Assembly (NCBI GenBank): GCA_945643635.1 | Contig: CALZFC010000033.1 | Span: 2,487,001 to 2,551,000, forward strand | DNA: 64,000 bases | Direction: 5' to 3' | From: Allodiplogaster sudhausi | Taxonomy: Eukaryota; Nematoda; Chromadorea; Rhabditida; Diplogasteridae | In this document: positions 1 through 11,164 of the stretch, one piece after another | Layout: the number at the start of each line of letters is the position of its first letter | How positions within the stretch are numbered: the stretch's first letter is position 1 | The notes under the pieces: model-generated | Database searches by the model: none | Seen by the model: the letters and a program-made list of their open reading frames with translations, nothing else | Told to the model about the DNA's origin: nothing | Position numbers and translations under genes: made by a program

Positions 1-629
1 AAATCGGTAGGATGAAAGATGCAGAGATCGAGTGCGCAGCCAACGGCGAGCAGAGACAGCGACAGAAGAGAGATTACAGCCTTCAAGAGGGGAACAAAAT
101 ACTTAGCTGCAAGCACGTTGCATACCACCTTAAATTTATACAAATGATTCCATTTACTTCATGAAAAAATAATTGAGATGTAGTGTTTTTGTAGTAAGAA
201 AAAACATACATGAGCCATGAGGAGCTCATAGCTCTTTCCGTGGCGGACGACTTTGATGTAGACGAGCAGAGAGAGATGCGCCGAGCACACGACCACTCCG
301 ACCAGCTGGCAATTTATATTTTACATATTTCCTTTTCTCAGCAATTAGCCTCCTAACTCGCGAGCATTTGACACTTAAAGTTATAAAAACAATTTATGTA
401 TTGGAGCCAAGTTCATAGAGCTAATGAAGTGGCTCAATTAACTTGTATAATATTTATTTATCGAGTGGCTCGAATGACGTACCGCAGCGACGAGATCGCA
501 GTGTCTTCGCGTGCGGTAGATGGCCGTGAGAGTGAGGCAGTCCTTCTCGGCGTCAGTCAGGAACTCCTTGGGATGCTCCCAGCTCTCGCTCCTGTTCACT
601 CGCTTCTCGTATGCCCACGAATAACGCAT
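1..629 (-). CDS. Partial multi-pass membrane protein, cut by window edge
   Basis: Unrecognised gene running off the left edge. Three exons can be read on the minus strand: about 629-483 (polar, ends ...RRHCDLVAA before a GTACGT donor), 305-210 (32 codons, phase 0, a membrane segment LVGVVVCSAHLSLLVYIKV, donor GTATGT) and 101-1 (second hydrophobic segment ending ...CALDLCIFHPTD). The first two phases join without a frameshift; the third needs a TAAG acceptor, since the upstream CAG acceptor gives a stop. At least two membrane spans are visible after an acidic/basic N-terminal stretch. The ATG at 629-627 is the first in frame but an upstream exon may exist. The family is not identifiable from this fragment. 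Confidence 0.45.
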
Positions 630-659
630 TCTTCTATTTTTCAAATTCTATAATATTTA

Positions 660-1108
660 TTTATCGAGTGCTTTGACACAAAAATAAGACAACAAAAATA
701 ACTAAACAGGAATATAGAAGAGAAATCGTTGTTTGCCAGAGGACTACGCATTTTCCTATGAAATTACCCTTGGGCGGCGCTCCTCGTTACATCTTTACGA
801 TGCAAGCAGATCGCTGTGAAAAGCACAAGCGGAAAGGGCATTGGACGCTTTTCACATTCGAATGATACCAAGTTTCATTGTTGCTGCAAGCGTGAACCCA
901 AACATCCATCGTCTTCTTTCGTCTTTATTACTCTTTTTATATTTTTGTCTCTCTTGCTCTCTCCCTTCCGGTTCACTTCCCTTTTCGCTGTAATCAACTT
1001 TCCACATTTGCCAGTTTTTAAGTAAATTTTATCTACTTTCCAGCAACTACTTCAGTAACTTTAGTAACAGTCCATCTCCATCCGAGTAGAGAACAACAAT
1101 GACATTGG
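660..1108. other. Intergenic, no gene seen
   Basis: About 450 bases between the left-edge gene and the 3' end of receptor copy 1. It includes a CT-rich patch near 940-970 and short open frames without coding character. I see no RNA gene or repeat of note. Confidence 0.5.
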
Positions 1109-1226
1109 TCAATTCCCCATTCGGCGACTGCTGATACTCTGCGGCTCAGTGCGTGGCTGAAACTTCTTCTGAAGAAAGGCTGGCATGATCGCCATACGCA
1201 CCGACGCAGAGAAAGTCACGAGAAAC

Positions 1227-1298
1227 CGGAAAAATTTTGCCGATTTAAACACTTCTATTTTTTTTTTGTTCGCATAGTTTGAGTATAAAAATATACAC
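1227..1298 (-). other. Possible retained last intron of receptor copy 1
   Basis: This 72-nt stretch sits where the last intron lies in copies 2-5. It has a GTGTAT donor, but the base triplet before the expected 3' junction is CCG instead of an AG-ending acceptor. It is a multiple of three and free of stops, so reading through it keeps the frame from the FW of TM7 to FLVTFSASVR. Confidence 0.4.
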
Positions 1299-2947
1299 CA
1301 GAAAGGCACAATCGTCGTAAGGAAGAAAACGTGAGGAGTCGCGAACATAATGATGTTGTTAAGCGACGTCCTTGAGCCGTATGCGTTTATTAGCTGCAAG
1401 AAAGGAGAATGTTTTGTCAATTATTCCTTTCCACCAAAATGAGTAATGGTTAGCTTGAGTACGGCAAATAAGAAAAGCATACAATTTTTATTTTTATTTA
1501 TTTGATGATAATGTTTGCTGACAATGCGATATCACACCAGTATTATCAGACAACAAAATCGTTACACTCATTAGGCTGTAGAGGCTGTAGACGACGAAGG
1601 TGGAGATGCCCATGACGGCGAGTCCCTTCTCGACGCCGCTTTCCAGGAGTTGCAGCTGGCCACCGCGACGGAGGCGATGGTGGAGGACCACGAGGGACAC
1701 GTTGCAGATCAGCGTCCCAGTCGACATTGTCGCACGCACGACTGTTTGGAGAAGCTCGAGCAGCTGGAATAGAGGGAGACATAGAGAAGGAACAGCCGTG
1801 CTATGTTCTATGATGAAAACTGAGCGATTTCAACTTCTTAACAAAAACGATTGAAATGACGAAAGGAACGAAGTGATTGTAGGAGCTCCCATAATTGCTA
1901 TTTTTTGAAATAAGGGTATTCATAAAACTTTTTGAAGTGTGCTGCTTTGTTCTTTTTTTACTTTGTGTAATTTCCATTCTTAGGCGAGTTAGCGTTGAGG
2001 AGAATCAAGGCATCCTCGAGGAAACAATCACTAATGGTGTCCTGCATTATACATTTAATCACTTATTAGTGGTCAACAATAATCGAAAAATTTGAAATCT
2101 GAATAGGGCTTCTCTAATAAGTTTGAAGAAAGGCTAGGTGCTAACGCTGGAATGACATAATCTCTTGTGAAATAATAGTTGGCTCATCAATTCACCGATT
2201 AAATCACTGCTTAGAGGCTTCTTAGATCCGTGCTTCTTACATGAAATCCACGGATGCCCACTGGCAAGTAGGCGACAGCGCCTTCTCCGACATCGAAGGG
2301 AATGAAATTGTATCCGCGGAAGCTGTTGAACACACCGAGTATCGGAAGCAGGAAGATGCTCGTGAAGGCAGTCATGAAGAAGGCCCGCTCGTACTATAAT
2401 AGTCAGTAGATATTATCATGAAAACCTTATTTGTCTAATTTGAATACGCTTAAAAAGCTGGCCAGGGACCTTTAAAATTACTGTAATACTCAAAGAAAAA
2501 TATGCAAGACGAAAGTCACACACTGGAAAGTATGCAAGATTGCAAGCTCCATGGACAGCCTCTTTAAAAATGCTTTCATGGTGCTTTAAATCTATGGTAC
2601 TTTACTGTATGTATCTCTCATCTTTATTCTTTTCTCAAGGATTACGGAATTTTTTCAGGTCTAAAAAAGGCCTCCTTAACCTGCCGTCTCGAGTTATTCA
2701 CAAGGGGAATATATTATTCGGGCATGAAATCAATCACAAAAAGAAAGAAAACATCAGCCTTGCGTATACTTTGCGACTCTGACCACGTGCGTAGAGTTAT
2801 AATTGAAGCGGTGAACATCTGTCATTTAAAAACGGTGAACATCTATCACTTATGAATTTTTTTTCATTGTTGTTAGATTCAGAAGAAGTAAAATTCAGAA
2901 AGCTACTTTTCATTCTGGGATTGATATATAAATAAATAAATAAATAA

Positions 2948-2948
<1 letters not shown>

Positions 2949-2999
<51 letters not shown>
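2949..2999. repeat. (AT)n microsatellite
   Basis: About 50 bases of alternating A and T preceded by a TAAA run, in the intron after the TM3 exon of receptor copy 1. Confidence 0.95.
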
Positions 3000-3002
<3 letters not shown>

Positions 3003-3540
3003 TAGTCACGATTTCGCAAAGAGACAAAAGATTGATCAGCTTCATGTGAAGAGGAAGCGCGAAGAGGAGGAGTCGGTTGAGCGCGAGGCAGAAATAACTC
3101 TGGAGCTGCGCAAGGGAGACGTAGATAAGCAGCGCGTTCCACAAGGCCTCCAGCCTGTGCGAGACGAGGAAGGAGTAGAAGCCAGAGAAGGCGGGGAAAG
3201 TCGTCAACTCGAGACAGAACATCATGAAGATGTACGCCAGGAAGCTCTGACAAACAGAGAGATTGCTTAGAAATAGAGAGCCTCCCAATAAGACTCGAGA
3301 ATGTGATTGAGTACTCTCATTGTCAGAACGCTGCCCCGGAAAAAGAATTTTTTGAATTCTACATCAGAAACCAAATATCATGTACAACTCGACGCACTCG
3401 ATTTTATGAGGTTAATTTCTTCATAATCCTATTTTCGCTTTTCAAAACAGTTTCAGCAGATATGATGCGATGCATAATTACATAGAGCAAGAGTGGTGTA
3501 ACCGAAGAGCATAACTTGCCTTGAAGGCAAGGCTGGCCGA

Positions 3541-3733
3541 AAACCGGCCCCGGCCGGGCCGGCCCGGCAACGTCCGGGCCGGGCCCGGGCCGGGCCTGTA
3601 ATCGTAGGCCCGGCCCGGCCCGGGCCCGTCTTTCAAAAATATCTGGCGGGCCGGGCCCGGGCCGGCCCGCTGACTCTCGGGCCGATCCGGGCCGGGCCTT
3701 AAATTCCCGGGCCCGGCCCGGGCCAGGCCCGGG
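3541..3733. repeat. GGCCCGGGCC palindrome cluster, left end of hAT
   Basis: Nearly 200 bases of overlapping GGCCCGGGCC and GGCCGGGCC units, far richer in GC than anything nearby. They form the subterminal region of the hAT element and have a shorter counterpart at 6241-6314. The long Gly/Pro/Arg open frame here is a by-product. Confidence 0.9.
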
Positions 3734-3968
3734 TCAAATTTCAAATTTCAAATGAAAAATTAAGACTGAATTACTGCCTGTAATATCATTATCACGTGTT
3801 ATTGCACAAATTTGCTGGTGTTACTTCTTTATTTAGCACCTAAAACGAAACAAGAAAGAAGGTGTCCAGAACCAGAAACATACATACTGAAACCATGAGG
3901 ACTTGGAAACAAGAGCGTGAGAGAGAACGAAAACAAGAAAAAAACATTAGGAAAACAATAGCGGTATC

Positions 3969-5997
3969 TCAATCTGCAATGTCATCATCATTCTCGTCAT
4001 CCTTGACATCTCCAACAACTTTTACACGATTCATGGAAACGGTAATGAGGGCTTGGATGCTGGCATCAGACAGGCTATGACGATAATCACTCATGAGATG
4101 ATGCAAGCGGGAGAAGGAGCGCTCTGTCTGGGCGCTTGTTGCAGGAACGGTAAGAATGGAAAGGGCAAGAGGAGCTAACAAAGGCATGCTATCCGTTTTG
4201 TTCTGCCAGTATTCGAATGGGTCAACGTTACTGGGGCGGGTTAGATAGAATTCATCGAGTTCGTCACGCAGGGTCTGATCCTTGCTATCCGTCTCCCCCA
4301 TCAGAAGAGCATCAGATGGAGATGCCTGTTCCGATTGGCTCTGCGAGGAGAGAGACGGAGAGGATGCCGCCGTAAGCAAGTAGACAATTTCTTCGACGTC
4401 CTCCTTGCACTGTAAATTGCAATTCTATGGTAATTGAGAGAATTATTATGGTTAACCTGGACAAGAAACTGGTGGTTTCTATTGAAGTGCTGTCTCATGC
4501 GGCTTGCTCGCGTATCGCGTATATATATTGCTCGTTAGAAGTGTCTGCATTGTCGACAATGTCGATGAGCCGATCCAAGATTTCTTCGATGTCCGCCATT
4601 GTGTGAAGAGCTGAGAGCCATCGTGTTTGCACATATGCTCGAGGCATGCGGAATTCAGCGAATTCCTAAATAATTTTCTTTCCTCTTCTTTGACAATAAT
4701 GATAAAACTGACCGCTTTTCGTGCTCGCATATAACTTGAGACCGTCGCGCACGCTTTCTGCAGTCGCACTCCTAGCTTCGCAATGTCAGCGTGATGTGCA
4801 ACATCATTCGCGTAGGGGTAGAAACCTCGCTTAACCCAAGTGTTCAAGCGATGCGCGGCACAAACGATACCTATTAATTTTTTCCTTTATTTTTACAATT
4901 ATTATTTTTTTTGTTTCTGAAAGACGTACTCATGCTTCAGAACATTGGCTCCGGCGTCAGAAACGAAGATGAAACGTTTGGTCAGCTGAGATTGCAGCCC
5001 ATGAGGGCGACATGCGTCAATCAACTGGGAGAAGATCTGAAAGGCAAAAGACACACCGAATCTTACATTCCTTAGTTTAATTGATGCTCACAAAGTTTGA
5101 CGACTTAGTCTCGTCGCCAACTTCCATGAAACCGATTGTTCGGGAAGTGCATTTCCCGTCTTTTAGGAAGTGAACAACAACGGAAGCGAACGAGCGCCCG
5201 CCACGCTCGCCGTAATCACAGCTTATTGACATGAATCGCGAGTCAGAGCTAACCTTCGTCAACTGTAAAGTGAACCTGTAGAGCTAGCAAAGATTGTGGT
5301 AGCAGTTAACCTCAGCAGTCAGAGCTCGCATCTCTTGTAATGCAATAGAATGAGTTGTACGTGCAATAACTTTGCGAGATGGTACTTCTTTAGCCGATCC
5401 GCTTGCTGCTCTGGAAATTAATATTTTTTTAAATAAGAAATGGGCAATTTGAAGATTAAACTGACGTAAGAGTAACAATTGTGTTGTACAGATCTGCAAA
5501 GTCACTCGAGGACAGAGCATTGAATGAGCAGCCAGTACCAATCGCGAATCGGGCAACGGCTTCTGCTAATTGTCGTCGCCCTTCAGGAGGAAGCGTAGGC
5601 CCGCAAAAATGTCTCTTGATTGAAGGAGTCGTCACGCGGTCGTCGTCAGAAGCATGCACTCGCTTATTATGTCTTCTGAATGCATGAATGTCGATGAAGT
5701 GCATAATAAACCAACTGACGAAATATGACCACCAGCATTACACTTGAAGAAAACTGGTGGGGAGCATCGAAGGCAGGCCAAAAAACTGGTCTTCTTCATT
5801 GGCTTTGCTCGATCGTAATGGTAAAAAACCGTCAACATCCCTCGAGTCTTCTCCTTGTAGATGAGAAGACTCTCCTCATATCTGGAGACCTGCATGAGTT
5901 CTTCTTTCGTCATCTTCTCAGCCGGCTTGTCTGGCGGAAGCCAGTTGTCGGGTCTCTCATCGAGAACGATTACGTTCTCCCGCTCGAATTCTTCCAC
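3969..5997 (-). pseudogene. hAT transposase, split reading frames
   Basis: Cut-and-paste transposase of the hAT superfamily, read on the minus strand in pieces. About 5997-5632: N-terminal part with a possible zinc-finger motif. 5704-5456: HNKRVH then the RFAIGTGCSFNAL stretch. 5262-5077: core block with SISCDYGERGG and VVVHFLKDG. About 4868-4479: CAAHRLNTWVKRGF, the CxAHxLN signature of the catalytic core. 4379-3969: C-terminal dimerisation domain with PATSAQTERSFSRLHHLMSD, the hallmark SxxxERxFS block. Frame changes between blocks could be introns or disabling mutations. I see no continuous open frame, so activity is doubtful, although both element ends are intact. Confidence 0.75.
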
Positions 5998-6326
5998 TTC
6001 ATCCCTCTGGAATCAAAAATTGAGTTCTAAACGGGCACGAAAACAAATAATTTTGGAAGGAATTTAATAGAGTGCTAAACGATCAGGGAGGGAAGACAAG
6101 AAATGAAGTGTGCTCGCCGGTCCAAGGCTTATAAGAAGGATATAATGGGCGAGACGCACTTAGTATTCTAAAAAAAATAACAGCAAAGTACAAGATGAGA
6201 AACCTGGAAGCGCTCTCTACAACCGAATTCATTTAACGAAAAGGCCCGGGCCGGGCCTTATGCCATGCGGGCCGGGCCCGCTTATTTATATTAGGCCCGG
6301 GCCCGGCCCGGGCCTGGCCACCCTTG

Positions 6327-6384
6327 CTTGAAGGTGATAGTGAAAGTTCTAAGACAATAAATAAATAAATAAATATATATATTC

Positions 6385-6451
<67 letters not shown>

Positions 6452-6605
6452 CCGGATTCCTGTAGAGTGAGGGATTTAAGTTGGCATTCTTTCACTTTTA
6501 ACGATTCTCCGGATAGCCATTGTTAAGGTTCGCACGCAGAATAATTGCTTGAAGGTGATAGTGAAAGTTCTAAGACAATAAATAAATAAATAAATATATA
6601 TATTC

Positions 6606-6662
<57 letters not shown>

Positions 6663-6800
6663 CCGGATTCCTGTAGAGTGAGGGATTTAAGTTGGCATTC
6701 TTTCACTTTTAACGATTCTCCGGATAGCCATTGTTAAGGTTCGCACGCAGAATAATTGCTTGAAGGTGATAGTGAATAGTATACTATAGTATATGTGATA

Positions 6801-6839
<39 letters not shown>

Positions 6840-6932
6840 CCGGATTCCTGTAGAGTGAGGGATTTAAGTTGGCATTCTTTCACTTTTAACGATTCTCCGG
6901 ATAGCCATTGTTAAGGTTCGCACGCAGAATAA
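6327..6932. repeat. Minisatellite with (AT)n blocks, about three copies
   Basis: A unit starting GCCGGATTCCTGTAGAGTG recurs at 6451, 6662 and 6839 (spacing 211 and 177 bases; the difference lies mostly in the AT-repeat length). Each unit has a unique part of about 120 bases ending near TTGCTTGAAGGTGATAG, then a (TAAA)n/(AT)n block. The partial copy at 6327-6450 begins exactly at the hAT target duplication, so the transposon inserted inside a unit of this array. Copy 3 breaks off after 6931. Confidence 0.9.
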
Positions 6933-6995
6933 TGAGGGAATTTGAACAGTTTATGTACATACATGCATACTCCCGAACCTGAGGATGCAGACATA

Positions 6996-7823
6996 CAGTC
7001 CCGCTCAACATTGTTGGGTCCGGTATTAATAGTATTAATAGTATTAATATAAATAATACAAAGTGGAATAGCGCGCTGAATACGCATTTTCGTGCCCTTT
7101 CGCGTAGGAGTTTACCTATTTCGACCATGAAGATTACGACTGTGAAGACCGTTTTCAAAAATATGCTGAAATGGCTGAGATCTCATAATATTGCATTTAT
7201 TTTGGCCGCGTTTGTGTTCCAAACGGGCTGGCTTCAACTCCTAGACTACAAAGTGCAAAATAAGGTGAAATGTTCAGAGCACTTCTTACCTTTTTTGAGT
7301 TTCTTGTTTTATTTCTTTTGAGTTTCTCATTATGTTTATGTATATGTTTATGTATACGAAAAAAAAGCAAAAAAAAAATTTTGTGCTTGCAAAAATCTGT
7401 TCTCAAAAGGGTATCGAACCGAGACCTCGAGATCGCCGGTCAAAGACTTACCAATACTCTACAGACGGTACAAACAGATCTGATGATACCTTTCTTTGGA
7501 CAGTGTCGATTGCTCACAAATGAAACGTCGATTCTGAACACTTTCGCTCATACTTTAGTGGGAGACAGAGAGAGAGAGAGAGAGGCGAAAGAAGGTGCAG
7601 CGTCGACTACATCTACTCTGCGTCACCGTTTCAAGGCTGAAGCTACGGTATGTCGTTAGACCAACGATTTTTTCTCATTGTCAGCTAACAGCACCTGCAC
7701 CTTCTTTCACCTCGCTCTCTCGCCCTCTCTCTATCTCTTTCTCTTTCCCGGTCTCTATTTCTCGCTCATCGGTCTCTCTTTCACTTTCTCCCTCTCTCCT
7801 TCTTTCTCGTTTTCTCGCATTCC

Positions 7824-7877
<54 letters not shown>

Positions 7878-8434
7878 CTAAAGTATGAGCGAACATGTTC
7901 AGAATCGACGTTTCCTTTGTGAGCAATCGACGGTGTCCAAAGAAAGGTATCATCAGATCGGTTTGTACCGTCTATAGAGTATTGGTAAGTCTGTGAACGG
8001 CAATCTCTAGGTCTCGGTTCGATACCCTTTTGAGAACAGATTTTTGTAAGCACGAAATTTTTTTTTGCTTTTTTTTTCTTCGATTATACATAAAAAAAAA
8101 TGAGAAACTCAAAAGAAATAAAACAAGAAACTCAAAAAAGGTAAGAAGTGCTCTGAAAATTTCATTTTATTTTGCACTTTGTAGTCCAGGAGTTGAAGCC
8201 AGCCCGTTTGGAACCCAAACGCGGCCAAATTAAATGCAATATTATGAGATCTCAGCCATTTCAGCATATTTTTGAAAACGGTCTTCACAGTCGTAATCTC
8301 CATGGTTGAAATAGGTAAACTCCTACGCGAAATGGCACGAAAATGCGTATTCAGCGCGCTATTCCAGTTTGTATTATTTATATTAATACTATTAATACTA
8401 TTAATACCGGACCCAACAATGTTGAGCGGGACTG
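6996..8434. mobile_element. Foldback (long inverted repeat) element FB1
   Basis: A 1,439-bp element whose two halves are inverted copies. It begins CAGTCCCGCTCAACATTG and ends with the reverse complement, flanked by TA on both sides (6994-6995, 8435-8436). CAGT ends with a TA duplication are typical of Tc1/mariner-type transposition. The arms run roughly 6996-7590 and 7850-8434. The centre holds GA/CT microsatellite and a further short inverted copy of GAAAGAAGGTGCAG (about 7590-7605 against 7699-7712). No transposase is encoded, so it is non-autonomous. It interrupts exon 1 of receptor copy 1. Confidence 0.9.
7720..7880. repeat. (CT)n microsatellite inside FB1
   Basis: About 160 bases of CT-rich sequence with a pure CT run near 7830-7870, in the loop region of the foldback element. 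Confidence 0.9.
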
Positions 8435-8544
8435 TAGGATGGAATGGCGACAGCGAAGGTCGGCACGCCAATGGCCAACATGACACAGCATAGCACTTCG
8501 TCCAACGCTGTCAGAAATGGTAACTCTTCTTCTGGAATAGACAT

Positions 8545-9287
8545 GGCTCTCCTCCTGAAGGAGCGCTGATCTGTATTTTAAAGAGTTATTTTTATTAAAT
8601 GTTTCGATTATGAAAAAAACATGTGAAATTTTACACTGCCGCGGCCCTTCGCATTTTCTAGCCAAGCGAGGTATTTTCCTTTGTGCGATCCATGAGAATG
8701 CTAACTCCCATGCTTAACGCGGCAATTCTACCCTTCATTGTTTATTTATCGATAATCGTCCTTTAAAACATCTGCCAACTTATCATTATCGTATGTCTAT
8801 ATGATTTCACACTCAACACGCATAATAATTAAATAAATGAATTGGAATCAATGCAGCAGTGACAAGCGTTATGACAAATGAACGGAAAGGCTATAAGGAT
8901 TTCCGGCTCCAGAAACGCTCTGTTTTTTTTCTTCCACCTCGCATTTAGTGCATTGGGAACCGCGAATAATAGGTTTCGAGGCCAGGGGCGTGGTGACGGA
9001 ATCTACGGCCCTGCCAGATGGCCGAGTTGTTCGTTTGTATATTTGCCAAGGGTATAAATAAGATATGCACAGCTTGCCTTAAACCTTGCCTATTCCTTCT
9101 ACTCATAGATGCAGCAGAAAGTAGTCAACGCTGATTGTGAGACAGCGGCATCATTTCAAAAGGACAACAACTTATTTATATTTGGCAGCTTGTTAGTATC
9201 CATTACCAAGTACCGTAAGGAAGAAACGTCATCTTTAATTTTTATCAGAATGAAATGCAAGACCGAAGATCCTGAGCGAAATGTACA
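8545..9287. other. Upstream region of receptor copy 1; no gene seen
   Basis: About 740 bases between the receptor copy 1 start codon and the second foldback element. A TATAAATA sequence near 9053 precedes a short plus-strand open frame at 9109, which runs into the foldback end. I see no support for that frame as a gene. Confidence 0.4.
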
Positions 9288-9289
9288 TA

Positions 9290-11162
9290 CAGTACCGCCC
9301 AACATCCAGGGGTCACGGATATATCGGATATATCGGATATATCCTTAAGATCCATGCAAATTGTGGCTTGTACAGGTGTCGAAAATATTAAATATTACTT
9401 TTTTCTGAATGAGAATTTTTTTAATATCGAATGAACATATGAAATCCAGAAAATATACCACTTTTTGACTTGAGATTTTGTGTGAAATATATGTCCAAAT
9501 GGTGCGCATGAGATAAGGTGCAAAGCTATGTAGTGACTTTACTTAGATTTTTGGCAAGTTGTCAAGAAAATTCTTCTTGCTGACTAGAGTTTTGGAATAC
9601 GATTATTAAACATGCAAGTGAAGCAGAGGAGGAGAAAAAGGAAGACTGAGAAAAGTTGCAAAAAAAAATTTGCAGAAAGTTCGCTCAAAGCGGAATCGAG
9701 CACCAGCCCCTCTGCTCATGCACGGGGACTCCCTCCAATACTCCACTCGACCACGAATCTTTCAGACTCCTAATAGTTTTAGGAAGCATTTTCATGTCAC
9801 ATTAGGAGTTGTTTTCTTTAGAGTCCACGCCACGAGAATTCCATGACTTCGTTATTGTAGTTTTCATAAGACCGCTCTACACACAACACTTAGTGTTCTG
9901 GTAGCCGGTATAAACGAGCATACAGAATGAAAACGCCGGTCATCATAGGGTGCGCGCCTGGCAGGACATACTCCACTGTCTGTCGATCGCTTCCCGGTCA
10001 GGGCGACCGTGAGGGAGCTTTATTATAAAAATGTTGGAAATGGCGCGAAAATAAAATAATTTTGAATTCGGTTGGGTGATCTGCTGAAAGATTTCTGGCC
10101 AGCCGGTTGAAGCGAAATCTGATGCTTGCGAATGATATGTGCTGAGTGTGACAGACAAGACCTCCGCTGTTGTTTATGAGTTAAATGGGAGTAGAGAGCA
10201 ATAGTGTCATGGTGCCTCATTGGTCATTATTTACATTGTTCGTGCGACGGGCTAGGGATCGGTTCTGTTTTGATGCTCAACGTTTTGCACATTTTTCGAT
10301 AAACTTCCGTTGACTTTCTCGTATTTTTTTTCTCGGAATCAGACAGATTTCGTTTCAACCGGCTGGCCAGAAATCTTTCAGCAGATCACCCAACCGAATT
10401 CAAAATTATTTTATTTTCGCGCCATTTCCAACACTTTTATAATAGAGCTCCCTCACAGTCGCCCTGATCGGGAAGCGATCGACAGTGGAGTACGTCCTGC
10501 CAGGCGCGCACCCTATGATGACCGGCGTTTTCATTCTGTATGCTCGTTTATACCGGCTAGGAGAACACTAAGTGTTGTGTCTAGAGCGGTCTTATGAAAA
10601 CTACAATAACGAAGTCATGGAATTCTCGTGGCGTGGACTCTAAAGAAAACACCTCCTAATGCGACTTAAAAATGCTTCCTAAAACTATTAGGAGTCTGAA
10701 ACATTCGTGGTCGAGTGGAGTATTGGAAGGAGTCCCCGTGCATGAGCAGATGGGCTGGTGTTCGATTCAGCTTTGAGCGAACTTCTTGCAAATATTTTTT
10801 GCTACTTTTCTCAGTCTTCCTTTTTCTCCTCCTCTGCTTCACTTGCATGTTTAATAATCAAATTCCAAAACTCTAGTCAGCAAGAAGAATTTTCTTGACC
10901 GCTTGCCAAAAAACTAAGTAAAGTCACTTCACAACCTTCCACCTTATCTCATGCGCACCACTTGGACATATATTTCGCACAAAATCTCAAGTCAAAAAGT
11001 GGTATATTTTCTGGATTTCATATGTTCATTCGATAGAGAGAAAAATTCTCATTCAGAAAAAAGTAATATTTAATATTTTCGACGCCAGTACAAGCCACAA
11101 TTTGCATGGATCTCAAGGATATATCCGATATATCCGTGACCCCTGGATGTTGGGCGGTACTG
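9290..11162. mobile_element. Foldback element FB2, about 820-bp arms
   Basis: A 1,873-bp element flanked by TA (9288-9289, 11163-11164). The left end is CAGTACCGCCCAACATCC and the right end is its reverse complement. The arms are about 9290-10121 and 10344-11162 and match closely, with scattered substitutions and small indels; about 220 bases of unpaired loop lie between. The terminal motif resembles FB1, so the two belong to one family of Tc1/mariner-like non-autonomous elements. No transposase is visible. If transcribed it would give a hairpin of about 820 bp. Confidence 0.9.
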
Positions 11163-11164
11163 TA

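Larger units (their letters stand above)
3528..6326 (-). mobile_element. hAT-family DNA transposon with terminal repeats and target duplication
   Basis: A 2,799-bp element. The ends are CAAGGCTGGCCG (3528) and, inverted at 6326, CAAGGGTGGCCA: 10 of 12 match. It is flanked by a perfect 8-bp duplication CTTGAAGG (3520-3527 and 6327-6334), the size expected for hAT transposons. Next to each end lie dense GGCCCGGGCC palindromes (about 3541-3733 and 6241-6314), likely transposase-binding repeats. The interior encodes a minus-strand hAT transposase in pieces. The exact duplication argues for a fairly recent insertion. Confidence 0.9.
1109..8544 (-). pseudogene. Receptor copy 1 (7TM chemoreceptor-like), disrupted by transposons
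   Basis: Seven-transmembrane receptor paralogue, minus strand. Identifiable pieces: start of exon 1 at 8544-8437 (MSIPEEELPFLTALDEVLCC...), TM2-TM3 exon 3246-about 3031 (ELTTFPAFSGFY..., LQSYFCLALNRLLL), TM4 exon 2394-2244 (FNSFRGYNF), TM5 exon about 1764-1570, TM6-7 exon 1393-1299 and tail 1226-1109. Exon 1 is interrupted after IPS by a foldback element; deleting the element and one TA restores ...IPSYVCILR, matching the family's SLPSYVRILL. The rest of exon 1 beyond that point is not recognisable. The intron after it contains a hAT element, and the TM3 exon lacks the GT donor seen in paralogues. Chemoreceptors of this kind act in sensory neuron membranes. Probably inactive. Confidence 0.7.

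Noticed and set aside
3478..3744. 88-residue Gly/Pro/Arg-rich minus-strand frame
   Set aside because: It is the translation of the GGCCCGGGCC palindrome array at the hAT end, with no start context or family.
6327..6932. CRISPR-like regular repeats
   Set aside because: Unit length, AT-repeat spacers and the eukaryotic gene context identify a minisatellite.
7678..8053. Ser/Leu and Arg/Glu repeat frames near 7.7-8.0 kb
   Set aside because: Products of the CT/GA microsatellite in the foldback loop.
8109..8486. 125-residue minus-strand frame and its mirror at 7127-7321
   Set aside because: Both are the same foldback-arm sequence read in each arm; no domain and no conserved start.
10310..10597. 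Plus-strand frame mirrored at 9943-10220
   Set aside because: Foldback FB2 arm copies, not a gene.
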